Assembly (NCBI GenBank): GCA_017893485.1
Contig: CM030367.1
Span: 143,209,767 to 143,273,766, forward strand
Reading direction: 5' to 3'
Length of the DNA: 64,000 bases
Origin: Hemerocallis citrina
Taxonomy: Eukaryota > Streptophyta > Magnoliopsida > Asparagales > Asphodelaceae
In this document: positions 22,701-32,339 of the stretch, piece after piece
Layout of the letters: every line of letters starts with the position of its first letter
Position numbering within the stretch: position 1 is the first letter of the stretch
Program-made: the position numbers and the translations under genes
Notes under the pieces: model-generated
What the model saw: only the letters and a program-made list of their open reading frames with translations
Told to the model about the DNA's origin: nothing
Databases searched by the model: none

Positions 22701-25700
22701 AGTGTGCGGGGCAGCTTGAGCGGCGAGCAGAGCACCTAACTCATTGATTTGAGTTGATGAGTTACTGGTGTGGCTCGAAGGAGGAGCTGAGCACCGAACT
22801 TATTGTGGGAATCCAATGAGTTGATGGAGGAGCTCGAGCAACGAGCCGAGCACCGAATTCATTGTAGAGAGGCGATGAGTTGCTAGAGGAGCTCGAGCAA
22901 CAAGTAAGGCACCTAACTCATTACTTTGAGTTGATGAGTTGCTAGTGTGGCTCGGAAGATGAGCTGAGCACCTAACTCATTGTTTGGAGTGGATGCGTTG
23001 TTTGTACGACTCGGAAAAGGAGCTGAGTACCTAACTCAATGCTTGAAGTTGATGAGTTGGTATGGCTTGGAGAAGGAGTTGGACACCTAACTCATTGTTC
23101 GGATTTGGTCAGTGAGTGGCGCAGCTTGGAGGAGTTGTTGAGCACCAAACTCATTGCTTGTGTTGATGAGTTGGAGGCATAGCTCGGAGGAGGAGCTAGA
23201 CGCCTGACTCATCGTTTGCATTCGAAGAGTAGTGCAAGAATTTGATAATGAAATGCTGAATTTATTGAAAAATCAAACTAAGTGGCTGCCTCGGAGGCTA
23301 GCCTTTATTACATGTTATGACCATTATTAATGTTGGTCATATTACAAAGATTCGAAAGAAAATTTAGGTGGAGGGCATTAAGCTCCCTCGTTGAACTTCA
23401 ATTGCCTTCTTGACACCTCATTGCCCTCTAAGTCTCCAAGTCGGTAGCCTCTAGGCAGACGACTTTGGAGACCTTGTAACAAATTATTCTCGGACTTAGT
23501 AGGGGAGTGCTTTGGCTTGCTTGGAAGCACTTAGACGGGTTTTCACGGGAGAAGGGGACTTCTAATTTATCAACAGGCTCACACATGACTTGATTCTTCT
23601 TTTAAGGGAGCTCTAATGCTTCGAGTGGGAGGATTGAGCCCCCATTGTAGCCATGTAGTACATCATAGCTACTTCTTGACTTCCCTTAACTTCTCCTACC
23701 CCATCTGGAGTGGGAAACTTTATCTTCATGTAGAACGCCGAAGCTACGGCGTGGAGAGTTGCTAGGCCGGGGCGGCTAAGGATGACATTGTAGGTGGCCT
23801 TCATGTTGACTACCATGAAGTCCATGGCCTTAGTCCGAGTAGCTGGGGCTTTACTCGTGGTGACATCTAGTGTCACTATCTCATCTATTTTTGACAGGAA
23901 CACCAGAGAATCCGTGGAGAGTGTATACTGCAGGCATGAGACGGTCTCGGGAGAGCTTTAGACCTTCAAATGCATCCAAGAAGAAGATGCTCACCGAGCT
24001 ACCGTTATCTACCAGGATGCTTTTCACCTCATGATTTTTCATGCAAAGGCTAATAACTAGTGTGTCACAATGATGTATTCGGGCACCCTCTGGGTCTTGG
24101 TCTAAGAAAGTTACAGGAACTCCAAAACCGTTAACAGGGGGATGCTGTGCACCGACTTTACTTCTCTAACGAAGCCTTGCAGGAGGAGTTGGACCCTCCC
24201 CCCATTGGCCCCCCATGGATGGAGTGAACGACTGCTCTTGGATTTGAGTCTCGGGACTCGGAAGGCCTTTCTGGGCGCTTGTTAGCTCCCCGCACCGGAG
24301 GAGGCTCAATGTTGTTACTTTGGATGAACTTGAAGAGGTAGCATCGCCGAATGAAGGTTTTAAGCTCTTCTCTGAGGGCTCGACAATCTTTGGTGGTGTG
24401 TCCATGGTCTGTGTGAAACCCACACCACCTGTTTGTCTCTTCTTTTGACTGAAGAGCTCATCTTAGGACGAAGGCGAAGTAGCCCTTCTCTCTTGACTTT
24501 TAAGAGGACAGCTGATGCCTGATATGCTAGCATTGAGGGAGGTGAACTTGCCAAAGTGTGGCGTTGAAGGAGGGCAACGCTGACCCGAGGCATCCTTCTG
24601 GGATTTCTTCAGTCCCTCTTCATTGGTACCCCTATGTTTCTTCCCGAAGGAGGACCCCTTCTGTTCATGTGGATGAATGACATATTTCACTCGAATGTAC
24701 TTCTCAGTCCTTTGTAGGAAGTTCAAGAAATCTCAAGGAGGTCTCTAGATGAGACACGCTTGGAGGTTGACGTGGCTGACATTGTGCCTGAAGGTAGCGG
24801 TGGCTACTACCGAGTCAAGTGAGGGGATGAATCGGGATTCGACTGTGGAGCGACGAACTTAATCCTTGAGAGACTCCTCATCCCTTCGCTTCAAGTCGAG
24901 TAGGGAGGCACTTGTCTTCTTAGTCTTGTGACTGGTGACAAAGTGTGTGAGGAAGAGCTCAAACTGATCAAAGGAGAAGATATACCATGGAGAAAGACAA
25001 GAGAATCATTCCCTTGCTGATCCCTTCAAGGTTGCTGGAAAGTCTTGCAGAGGAGGGAGTCTGAGGCTCGATGGATCATCATGAGAGTTTTGAAACTCTC
25101 ACGGTGATCTACCGGGTCGAATTCACCATTGTATGATTTGAAAGCTGGAATCTTGAAGTTTGTCGAGGGGCTTTGAGGATCAACTTGGAGGGGGGGTCGG
25201 AAAGGGTGATTTGCTCTGTCTTGGCATTCCTTTTCTTGCCTTATCAGTGCTAGGCGGTACTCCATCTCTTGGAGGCACTGAAAAACTGTGTTGCCTTGTT
25301 CCCCGGATCTAGTAAACCCGTTGGACTCTTCCTGTCAAGAAGGAGTAGGGCGGCAATTGTTGGTTTGTCGATCCTTGTCAGGGGCGCCGTGGAGGACTTG
25401 GAGGATCTCGTCCTTGAAGTTTTAGAACTCTGCCCTGGTGACGAATGCTTCTTCCCTGTTGTTCCTGGAAACTAGTCGGCTTATTGGAGTCAGACTTCTT
25501 CACCTCCGACTGGGAGGAGACCTTCATCCTCTAGGAGTGGAAGACCTTCTTCGCCCCCTAGGAAAGGGTTCTAGGCCTCTGTCTTCGAGGAGAGAGACCC
25601 CTCTTGCTTTCCTGGTGCTCTGGATGGGGGACCACATCAGATGAGTATGATCTTACGGAGGTCTGGTTGTACTTGGGGTGCCATATAGGGCACCGTAAAG

Positions 25701-27907
25701 GGCGTCGATGTGTAGACTGAACCCCTATTTTCACCCACACGCCGCACAAGGTGCTGTTCGAGATGACTTCGTCGAGAGCTCCCCGGTGCAGTCCCTTTGG
25801 AAGGAGGCTGAGCAGTCTGTTGAGGGAGCTACTCCAGCTGATGAAGAGGTTGATCTAGTTAAGGAGCTTGATCCTTCTAAGAAAGAGGAAGAGGGTTGGC
25901 TTGTCGGCTTCAGCCGCCGCCTTCCCTTTTTTCTTTGGAGCCATAGTTGGAAAAGGTAGTTTTATGGTGGTGAAATCTTATCGGTTTGTTAGATCTGTAA
26001 TTTTCCATAGATGACGCCAACCTGTTGCTGCTATTTTCTATGTGGGAGCAAACAAATAATGTGAATTCTTTAATGAAAAATTATCAAAATCTAACATTTA
26101 CTTTGATCGGAACTAATCGGCGTTAACCGCGCATTAATCTAATTTTCTGACTATTGTGGACGCTTGGATCTAATTTGGACAGCCAAGATAGCTCCCGCAA
26201 ACCCGCAAGAAGTCTAAACACTGGGGTGTTCCCCGATGAAAGACCTCCAATGCTCAATTCAGAACTTAGAAAAATAGTGGAGTTTTTTGTGGTAAAATAA
26301 TGATTACCTGACTTTGAAGGAGGTGGAGGGTAGTTATAGGCTAGAAGTTAATTACAAAAGATTAGCTTGAAAAAATCAACTTTTATGTCTAAACTGCTAA
26401 TTCCTATGGTTAGGAGATAGGGTTAGTTAATAACTCTTTTTTGGAATGAGGATATGGTCAAGAGTTTTTAATTTACTAGGACTCCTCTTCCTGCGTTGTA
26501 ACTTACTCCTTACTTGTAGGCGTGTTTTGAGTTGATGGGCCTAGAAATGACCCATATTCTTCATACAAGGTATTCGCTATAAAATTACTGTTCTACCCCT
26601 AGAACTTTGAGATTCGTGTCTCAATCGTGTGGCTTCAATTTGCTGCGATTTTTACCCTCATCTCTAAGTATTGCAATTGGAAATGAAGACCAAAAGTAAA
26701 TGAACAAAATAGAAGAGACCAATGGATGCACACAATTTTGTTTCAGCGAATACAATTATATTCGTTGTCTTAAAATTCTGTCTAAAGAATTTTCATTGGA
26801 CGCCACCCTACAAAAATGGTTACAACCTTCCTAGTTCCACGGACACTATTATTGGACTGAAACACCTGTTCAAAACTAGATATGTTTCTCAAATAAAATA
26901 CCCATTCATCAAGAAACGAACAAGTTCATTGACAAGTTTAATTGCAACCTATAGGAAACCCTAGGATCCTTTTGTGCTTAAATTGTAAACCTCTGTATCA
27001 GAAAGTAGAAAAAATCACTAGAAATTGTATGAATTATTCCATGATTCATTGTACGATTGAGATATCCTAGGATCCTTCATGTTGCTATTGAATGTGACTC
27101 CTTAGGGTTTTCATTCAGCGATTTGCCAATACTAATCCTCAATCCCATATACGACTGACAGAACCATGAGATAGCTAAGGCTTCAAAATGGGCTTTTGAT
27201 GAGTTTGAATCAATCTCTTTTTCTCCTTCATCTTTATTAAGCTTTAATCCATAAACAAGTAGCATACTAACTTTGTTCCCAGTTTGCATTTCAAATTGAT
27301 TTAAGATACTTCAGGCATAGCATAACTTTTTATGAGATAAAGATTTCAGTTCTTCTTTACTTCAGAAAAAAGGTCAAACCAACGACTATCAATGTTGACA
27401 CTTGGGACAAGGCCTCTTGTCTATATTCATGTTTTCATTCTTCCCTTATTATATATGTATCATTTCTCATCTGCATTCTTGTAGTCAATTAATTAGCTTT
27501 TCCATGCAGGCCACTTAAGTGTAAAGAGTGATATATACAGTTTTGGAGTCGTGTTGTTGGAGCTCTTATGTGGACGACAAGCACTTGATGAGGAGAGGGG
27601 TTCTGCGGAGGAAATTCTTGTAGACTGGGCGAAGCCATTTCTGAATGACAGAAGGAAATTGCTGAGGATCATGGACACAAAGCTAGAGGGTCAGTACTCA
27701 AAGAGAGAAGCCCAAGTAATTGGTGATATTGCCTTGCAGTGTCTTCACCCAGACCCCAGAAACCGTCCTAACATGGCTGAAGTTCTTGTTACTTTAGAAC
27801 AGCTTCTTCAAACACCTAAAGATGCAACGAAGACACCCAATTCCACTCACCTGGCTAGGAACAAGACGTTCGACCTCAACAGGCATTCAAGATCATCAGA
27901 GGTCTAA
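10390..27907 (+). CDS. Receptor-like cytoplasmic kinase, RLCK-VII/PBL family, 6 exons, intact
   Basis: Exons are 10390-10450, 13293-13615, 13719-13854, 18221-18357, 18445-18568 and 27510-27907. All junctions are GT-AG, and the phases add up to 393 codons (392 residues plus stop). The protein starts MGNFCGK: Gly2 and Cys5 suit N-myristoylation plus palmitoylation, so it is probably plasma-membrane attached. Kinase landmarks are the glycine loop GEGGFG (83-88), Lys114, alpha-C Glu130, YRDLKASN with Asp209, DFG 227-229, activation segment [14 protein letters not shown] (243-256) and RPNM near the C-lobe end. The RD-type catalytic loop and the GYAAPEY segment are typical of PBS1-like kinases, which relay signals from receptor kinases in immunity and growth. 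Introns are 2842, 103, 4366, 87 and 8941 bp; the three large ones hold transposons. No inactivating change was seen. The exact PBL member is not assigned. Confidence 0.95.
11664..12148 (-). mobile_element. 5'-truncated LINE in kinase intron 1
   Basis: The sequence is the reverse complement of the 3' end of the LINE at 28840-32073, including the block around CCGACCCCAACTAG and a (TTG)n tail. It is flanked by a 17-bp target duplication, AAAGTTTATGGTGAATA at 11647-11663 and the same with one mismatch at 12149-12165. It is inserted antisense to the kinase gene, and about 485 bp remain. Confidence 0.9.
13910..14544. mobile_element. hAT-like MITE in kinase intron 3
   Basis: Termini are CTATGAAGCAC and its complement GTGCTTCATAG, with more inward similarity (GATACG blocks, CCCGTATC motifs). 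Perfect 8-bp target duplications TATTCTTT lie at 13902-13909 and 14545-14552, as hAT elements make. Length is 635 bp, with an AT-rich centre and no transposase. Confidence 0.85.
14724..15302. mobile_element. MITE with long terminal inverted repeats in kinase intron 3
   Basis: The left end GGGTAAAAGTCATGAAACCC and the complement of the right end agree over about 55 bp with few mismatches, and similarity continues inward (TTCTCTTTTTATAA blocks). Perfect 8-bp duplications ATTATATA lie at 14716-14723 and 15303-15310. Length is 579 bp, no coding capacity. The superfamily is hAT-like by duplication length; a Mutator-like origin (9 bp with one mismatch) is the alternative. Confidence 0.85.
15311..15513. 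other. Intron 3 spacer with a tRNA-like B-box
   Basis: No gene. GGTTCAATTCCC near 15433 follows CATGGTATCTGAGAGG, a layout seen in tRNA-derived SINEs, but no full SINE can be traced. Confidence 0.25.
15808..15838. repeat. Long G tract
   Basis: About 30 bases that are nearly all G, broken by single A residues. Possible G-quadruplex on the plus strand, and a place where assembly length may be wrong. Confidence 0.85.
15875..16670 (+). pseudogene. Retroelement or endogenous pararetrovirus-like coding relic with aspartic-protease-like region
   Basis: Two broken plus-strand frames (about 15962-16231 and 16293-16505, the second resuming after an in-frame TGA) show protein-like composition: a Ser/Pro-rich linker, then a segment with ALLDIG in the position of the D-T/S-G active site of retroviral-type proteases, then further globular-looking sequence. 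It does not resemble the gypsy proteases elsewhere in the window. An old integrated plant pararetrovirus-like (Caulimoviridae-type) sequence is one reading; an unusual LTR element is the other. It is interrupted by stops and frame changes and lacks a visible reverse transcriptase. Confidence 0.35.
16687..16760. repeat. (TA)n-(GA)n compound microsatellite
   Basis: About 24 TA units followed by about 12 GA units, directly before the hairpin MITE. Chance Tyr-Ile and Arg-Glu ORFs arise here. Confidence 0.9.
16760..16980. mobile_element. Short hairpin MITE
   Basis: The left arm (from about 16761, with GAACGGACTTTTGGTGCGAA) pairs with the right arm ending near 16978. The centre holds further short complementary words (TTGCCGTTATTGCC, GGCAACAATGCAAA). 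It is flanked by TA-rich DNA on both sides, so a TA target site is possible but cannot be told from the microsatellite. About 220 bp, no coding. Confidence 0.65.
19065..19660 (-). mobile_element. 3' LTR of intron 5 element
   Basis: Begins TGTTGTAGCTATTTTC and ends ACCACCATCA in plus coordinates. It aligns along its length to 26023-26660. A minus-strand TATAAATA lies at 19381-19374. Confidence 0.85.
19674..19716. repeat. C-rich tract with (CA)n, complement of the polypurine tract
   Basis: Runs of C interrupted by A, then (CA)n. On the minus strand it reads as a G-rich tract directly upstream of the 3' LTR, fitting a polypurine primer tract that has expanded. Confidence 0.6.
20725..21575. repeat. 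29-bp tandem array, open in all three forward frames
   Basis: The word GAGGAGCTTCG recurs at 20832, 20861 and 20890 (29 bp apart) and, with variation and some length drift, on to about 21575: roughly 28 copies of a unit like GAGTTACGAAGAGGAGCTTC plus CGCCCCC. Three units make 87 bp, so translation gives a 29-residue super-period rich in Glu, Leu, Arg, Ser and Gly. No protein family is recognised, so these ORFs are probably by-products. Confidence 0.9.
21960..22330. repeat. 116-bp tandem array (about 3 copies)
   Basis: GAGTTGAACT or GAGTTAAGCT lies at 21993, 22109 and 22225, exactly 116 bp apart, within longer matching units that include GAGTATRRACTCCGAAC. Confidence 0.85.
22330..23240. repeat. 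About 60-bp tandem array(s)
   Basis: Two related arrays. At about 22330-22590 the units contain GAGCAGCTCTAGCTGGACTC and GAGTTAATGAGTT. At about 22590-23240 units of 59-60 bp contain TTGATGAGTT, GGCTCGGA, GAGCTGAGCACCTAACTCAT. Around 12-14 units in all, diverged. They continue the repeat-filled 3' UTR of the element. Confidence 0.85.
23600..25944 (-). pseudogene. gag-protease relic of the Tat-like element
   Basis: The minus-strand start is at 25944 ([10 protein letters not shown], basic N-terminus). Gag blocks follow, such as [20 protein letters not shown] (near 25150). A CCHC-like knuckle reads [13 protein letters not shown] near 24400. The protease region has VDNGSS near 24010 and the conserved [20 protein letters not shown] and [13 protein letters not shown] (about 23830-23700). 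Frameshifts and stops separate the blocks, so no full protein can be made. Sequence after the protease becomes unrecognisable before any reverse transcriptase motif. Confidence 0.75.
26023..26660 (-). mobile_element. 5' LTR of intron 5 element
   Basis: Plus-strand ends are TGTTGCTGC and TACCCTCA. In minus orientation it reads TGAGGGTAAAAATCGC to CAGCAACA, followed by the primer-binding region. It contains ATTCGTGTCTCAATCGTGTG, related to ATTCGTGCCCAATCTGGACG in the LTR at 44302. Confidence 0.85.
26661..27509 (+). other. Remainder of kinase intron 5
   Basis: AT-rich, nothing recognised except the acceptor TTCCATGCAG at 27500-27509. Confidence 0.5.
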
Positions 27908-27945
27908 AAGGTTAAAAAAAAAAAAAAAAAATCAGGCGCATGCAT

Positions 27946-27951
27946 AATAAA
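27946..27951 (+). terminator. Poly(A) signal candidate of kinase gene
   Basis: AATAAA 39 bp after the stop codon. An uninterrupted A run (about 27913-27930) lies between stop and signal. Other signals further right are possible. Confidence 0.45.
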
Positions 27952-28078
27952 CTTTTACTTCTCTATCCGACTTCCACGGCTTTATCCGCCAGCTCTTTTT
28001 CTTTACCATAAGGCATATTCTCTTCTTTGCTTTGAATGATTTATTCTATTCATTTTTTTATTCCACCAAATTAACAAC

Positions 28079-28251
28079 TTAACGACGAGATTTATTATCG
28101 TTTCTCGCATGTCTCGCAAAAGTCAAAGTAGGTGCGAATTCTCTCAATTTGTGACATACCATACGATCCGTTAAATAAATAGATAAATGTTCTTTTCCAT
28201 TATGAATAGCGATTGTGTGGCCAATCATTGTGGGTATAATGGTAGATGCCC
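28079..28251 (-). pseudogene. rps19: Plastid rps19 fragment in the nucleus (NUPT)
   Basis: On the minus strand the frame reads [20 protein letters not shown], then [19 protein letters not shown], and ends ARNDNKSRR with a TAA at 28081-28079. This is the C-terminal two thirds of chloroplast ribosomal protein S19, including its normal stop. Similarity ends abruptly near 28251, upstream of the ASTIIPTM block, so the start of the gene is missing. The plastid copy normally functions in the 30S ribosomal subunit. Here it has no start codon or promoter of its own. Confidence 0.88.
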
Positions 28252-28839
28252 GAGAACTACATGTCTATGAACGAATGCATTGTGGAACAGATACTGAGGA
28301 AAATTATGTTGCATACTATGTACAATTAGGAACAGATTTCATCATATATGGAAAGTATTGTAAAGAATTCAGGATTATTTTATTAATTGTTTATTTATTA
28401 CTTTGTGCGTTGGAATGTTTGATTTCCAATAGACAGTTGAAATCGAAGGAAGATGTACTCTGTTCTACTATTAGTATGGACTACTTTTTTGTTGTTATTT
28501 TTTGTTGTTATGACAATAGTGTGTACTTGTATGAGAGAATGACGAAGTTTGTTTGAGTGCGTATTTATTGTTTGAACTTGTGCTTCTCATTATTGTTTTT
28601 CTCAGGTAAAAAGTAGTGTGTTTACTACTAATTAAATGAATTTCGACCCAAGTTTAATTTTCCGTTGCAAAACACTAACTCCATCAATTTTTGTGTCACA
28701 TAATGTACACGTGATGAGTAAAAAAGTTTTATATCTAAAATAACCTTATTCTAGGTTTGACATTTGGTTAGTTTTATTACATAATTTAATAAAAATCCTT
28801 AAATTAGTCGTCAATTTTTGTAAACTTATCTGGCAAAAG
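28252..28839. other. AT-rich spacer
   Basis: No gene recognised. A frame at 28215-28556 begins in the antisense of the plastid fragment and has no domain. Confidence 0.4.
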
Positions 28840-29139
28840 GAAACTCCGTCATTGTCTGTCTCAAGCCAGGATTCCAGCTACAAACCGGAAAAGGAGGAGG
28901 GTTGCGTTAGGCAATTGACAGCTTACACAAATTTTTGTCAAATCCTATGAACATGAATCCTAATAATATATGCGCAAATGCTATGGCATTCCCTAGAAGC
29001 GATGCGTTGTGCCTGCCTTCGGGTGCTTCGAAAATGTGCAAGGGGCAATGCATCGGCGCCTGGGTGCGGTGATAAATGGGTAAGGGTTCCTGCACCAATC
29101 TGGACGTGTGCAGGTAAAGAAGCTAGTCCCGGAAAATTG

Positions 29140-31800
29140 ACTTAGGATAGCGACTTGGTATATAGGAATATTGACAGAGAAATGTATAGAACTAGTAGAT
29201 AGTATGATTAGAAGAAATATTAATATAGCTTGTTTACAAGAAATAAAGTGGGTAAGGTAGAAAGCTAAATGGTTTTAAATTATATTATACCTATTAAACT
29301 ATAAGTAGAAATGGAGTATGAATTTTAGTAGATAAGAAATTTAAAAGAGATATAGTAGGTGTTAATACGAAAGGAGATAGAATAATACAAATTAAACTTG
29401 TATTAGGGGAAAACATAATTAATATCATTAGTGCTTATGCACCCCAAGTAGGATTAGATGCATAAGCTAAAAATAAATTTTGGGAAGATATGGATGAAAT
29501 AATTCAAGAAGTACCCTTAGGTGAGAAACTATTTATAGGAAGAGATTTCAATGGATATGTAGAAGAAAATAACATGAGATATGAGAGGATGCATGGAGGC
29601 CATGGATTTGGAAATAAAAACGATGGTGAAGAGGCTATTTTAGATTTTGTGCCTTCGTATGATCTTATACTAGAAAATACTTATTTTAAGAAGAGGGGGG
29701 AACATTTGATAACTTTTAAAAGTGAGGCAAATAGGGGCCATATTGATTTTTTCATCACTAGAAATGTGGATCGCTTGACATGTAAATATTGTAAAGTTAT
29801 ACCGGGAGAGTGTTTAACCTCACAACATAGATTAATGCTATTGGATGTTAAGATTGAGAAACACATATGTACAAGGAAGAAGACTAGGAACCCAAAAATT
29901 AAGTAGTAGAACTTGAAGGGAGAGAAACAAGAAGTTTTAGAGATATATTCCTTAAAGGAGCATCATGGAATTGGGAAGGGGAGACAAATATGATGTAGAC
30001 TAAAATGGCTACGTACATAAGGGAAATTTCAAATGAGGTACTTGGAGAATCTAAGGGTAAATGGTTGCTAAATAACGAAACATGGTGGTAGCAAGAAGAA
30101 GTCCAAATATTGTGAGAGAAAAAAGATCAACCTTCAAAATATGACAAAAGAGTATAAATGAAGAGGATTTGGAGAGATATAAGACCGTTAGAAAAGAAGT
30201 TAAGAAAGCGGTAAGAGATGCAAAAGAAATAGTTTATGATGATTTATACATAAAATTAGGAACAAAAGAAGGAGAAAATAACATTTATAAGTTTGCTAAA
30301 CAAATGGATAGAAAAACAAAATATATGGATATAATTAGGTGTATTAAGAGCGAGGATTCAAGAGTCGTAGTAAAAAATGAGGAAATTAGGAAAGATGACG
30401 AAATTACTTTGAGAAGCTATCGAAATGAAAATGTTGTGGGCAACTTAAATATAGAAGACTCGAGGGAGAGTTCAAAGCATATGTTTTTCCATAGAATTAG
30501 GACCTCGGAGGTACGAAATGCTCTAGGAAGGATGAAAATAAGAAAAGCTTTAGAACTGGATGATATACTCATTGAAGTTTGGAAGTGTCTTGGGGATGTA
30601 GGAGTGGGTTGACTAACAAACTTTATTTAATGAAATTTTGAGGACTAAGAAGATTCCCGATGAATGGAGAAAGAGTATTTTAGTACCTATATATAAAAAT
30701 AAAAGAGATATACAAAGTTGCTCAAACTACCAAGAATGGAGAAAGAGTATTTTAGTACCTATATATAAAAATAAAGGAGATGTACAAAGTTGCTCAAACT
30801 ACCAAAGGATTAAATTAATGAGTCATACGATGGAAATTTGGGAAAGAGTGATCGAACATAGACTGAGACTAGAAACTACAATGTCTGAGAATCAATTTGG
30901 ATTGATGCCTGGGAGGTCAAAAATGAAAGAAATTTATGTACTGATGAGAATTATGTAAAAATATAGGGAGAATAAAAAAGATCTACATATGATTTTTATA
31001 GATCTAGAAAAAGCAAATGATTAAGTCCCTAGTGACATAGTATGGTGAGTGTTAAATAATAAAAGAGTAACTATTCAGTATATTGAGATAATTAAGGATA
31101 TGTATGAAGGGCCAACGACCACAATTAGAATAACCACAGGAGAGACCATTGTTTTTTCTATTACAATAGGTTTACACTAAGGTTCGGGTTTAAACCCCTA
31201 CCTCTTTACTTTGGTTATGGATGAATTGACACGAGGAATGCAAGATGAGGTGCCTTAGTGTATATTTTTTGTCGATGATGTCGTCTTAGTGGACGAGACT
31301 AGAGCAGGAGACAATGCTAAATTAGAATTGTGGAGAGAAACTTTGGAAGCTAGAGGCTTTAGGATAAGTAGAACTAAAACAGAATATATGGAGTGTAATT
31401 TTAGTGATATTCAAAACACAACTAAGAAAGTAGTGAAGCTTGATGGTCAAGGGATACCTAAGAAATACCGTTTCCGATATTTAGGCTCGATCATACAAAG
31501 AGATGGGGAGATTTGTGAAGATGTTATACATAGGATCCAAGCAGAGTGGCTTAAGTGGAGAAGTGTCAATGGTGTTTTGTGTGACAAACATATATCTTTG
31601 AAGTTGAAGGAAAAATTTTATAGGATGGCTGTTAGACCAACAATAATGTATAGAGCAGAGTGTTGGGCAACAAAGAAATAACATGTTCAAAAAATGAGTG
31701 TAGCGGAGATGAAGATGCTAAGATGCATGTGTGGTAAAATAAGGAAGAATATAATTCGAAACGAGAATATACGAGACATGCTAAAGGTAGCTCCAATCCA
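29140..31800 (+). pseudogene. LINE ORF2 relic: APE endonuclease and reverse transcriptase
   Basis: The endonuclease part (about 29140-29880) carries GRDFNGYVEENN, RGHIDFFITR and the C-terminal SQHRLMLLDVKI motif with the catalytic His. The reverse transcriptase part (about 30640-31680) has SILVPIYKNKGD, NQFGLMPGRSKMKE, a fingers block FIDLEKAND with the next codon a stop, FVDDVVL as the catalytic box (F-x-D-D), and YLGSIIQRDGE. Several in-frame stops and frameshifts make it inactive. The RT frame includes a 72-bp internal duplication. Confidence 0.88.
30662..30805 (+). repeat. 72-bp in-frame tandem duplication in LINE RT
   Basis: Units 30662-30733 and 30734-30805 are almost identical, each encoding EWRKSILVPIYKNK and the next ten residues. 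The length is a multiple of three, so the frame is kept. Confidence 0.93.
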
Positions 31801-32086
31801 AGATAAATTAAGAGAGAATCACCTTAGGTGATTTGAACATGTCACACGTAGAGCTAGTAGTGCCCCCATTAGAAAGTGTGATTTGATAAGTATTGAAGGT
31901 AGAGTTAGGGGTAGAGGAAGACCTAAACTAACTTGGGTGAAAACAGTGAGAAAAGATATGATAGCTTGTGACCTTACATAATATATTGCGATAAACCGAG
32001 CAGAATGAAAAAGCATGATTCATGTAGCCGACCCCAACTAGTCGGAAAAAATGCTTTGTTATTGTTGTTGTTGTATCTGGCAAAAG

Positions 32087-32330
32087 AAATTAATAAAAAT
32101 TAATAACCTCTAGGGTGTGTGTACCTCGTATGTGTGCATGTGTGTTTTGGGGGGGGGGGGGGGGGGGGGGGGGGGGTTGGAGAGTTACTAGAAATCAACT
32201 CTGCGAGTGCATCAGTGCATGCTTGCGTGTAGAGTTACCGCTCTTATGTTGGGTTGTATGATGTGTGTGAATAGACACTAATTTTCTTTCTTTCTTTTTT
32301 TTCTGCTGCGTTTCAGTAATTTTTTATTAA
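32087..32330. other. Spacer with a G tract
   Basis: No gene. A run of about 28 G lies at 32149-32176 and a CT-rich run follows near 32290. Confidence 0.6.
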
Positions 32331-32339
32331 TAAAGTGAT

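Larger units (their letters stand above)
19065..26660 (-). mobile_element. Non-autonomous Tat-like Ty3/gypsy element in kinase intron 5, antisense
   Basis: LTRs lie at 19065-19660 and 26023-26660. In minus orientation the 5' LTR is followed by a primer-binding-like GGTTGGCGTCATCTATGG, then gag, then a protease. Instead of reverse transcriptase, RNase H and integrase there are several tandem arrays, an AT-rich zone, a G-rich polypurine tract (complement of about 19661-19715) and the 3' LTR. It shares LTR motifs with the elements at 3691 and 44302. With no pol core it would depend on a helper element. The outer flanks, GTAAG and TCTCT/CTAAG, give no clear 5-bp duplication. The two LTRs differ by many substitutions and an approximately 45-bp length difference near 26570-26615, so the insertion is not recent. 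Confidence 0.85.
28840..32073 (+). mobile_element. LINE (non-LTR retrotransposon), near full length, decayed
   Basis: It is flanked by 13-bp target duplications TATCTGGCAAAAG at 28827-28839 and 32074-32086. The 3' end is a (TTG)n-type tail, and ORF2 has endonuclease then reverse transcriptase. The 3' end matches the truncated copy at 11664-12148. About 3.2 kb. No clear ORF1 is visible, so it is either truncated at 5' or belongs to a family with one ORF. Confidence 0.92.

Noticed and set aside
19060..26665. TAAG flanks as the target duplication of the intron 5 element
   Set aside because: They do not abut both LTR ends at a fixed 5-bp length; probably chance.
28215..28556. Plus-strand ORF as a protein gene
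   Set aside because: It starts in the antisense of the rps19 fragment and has no recognised domain.
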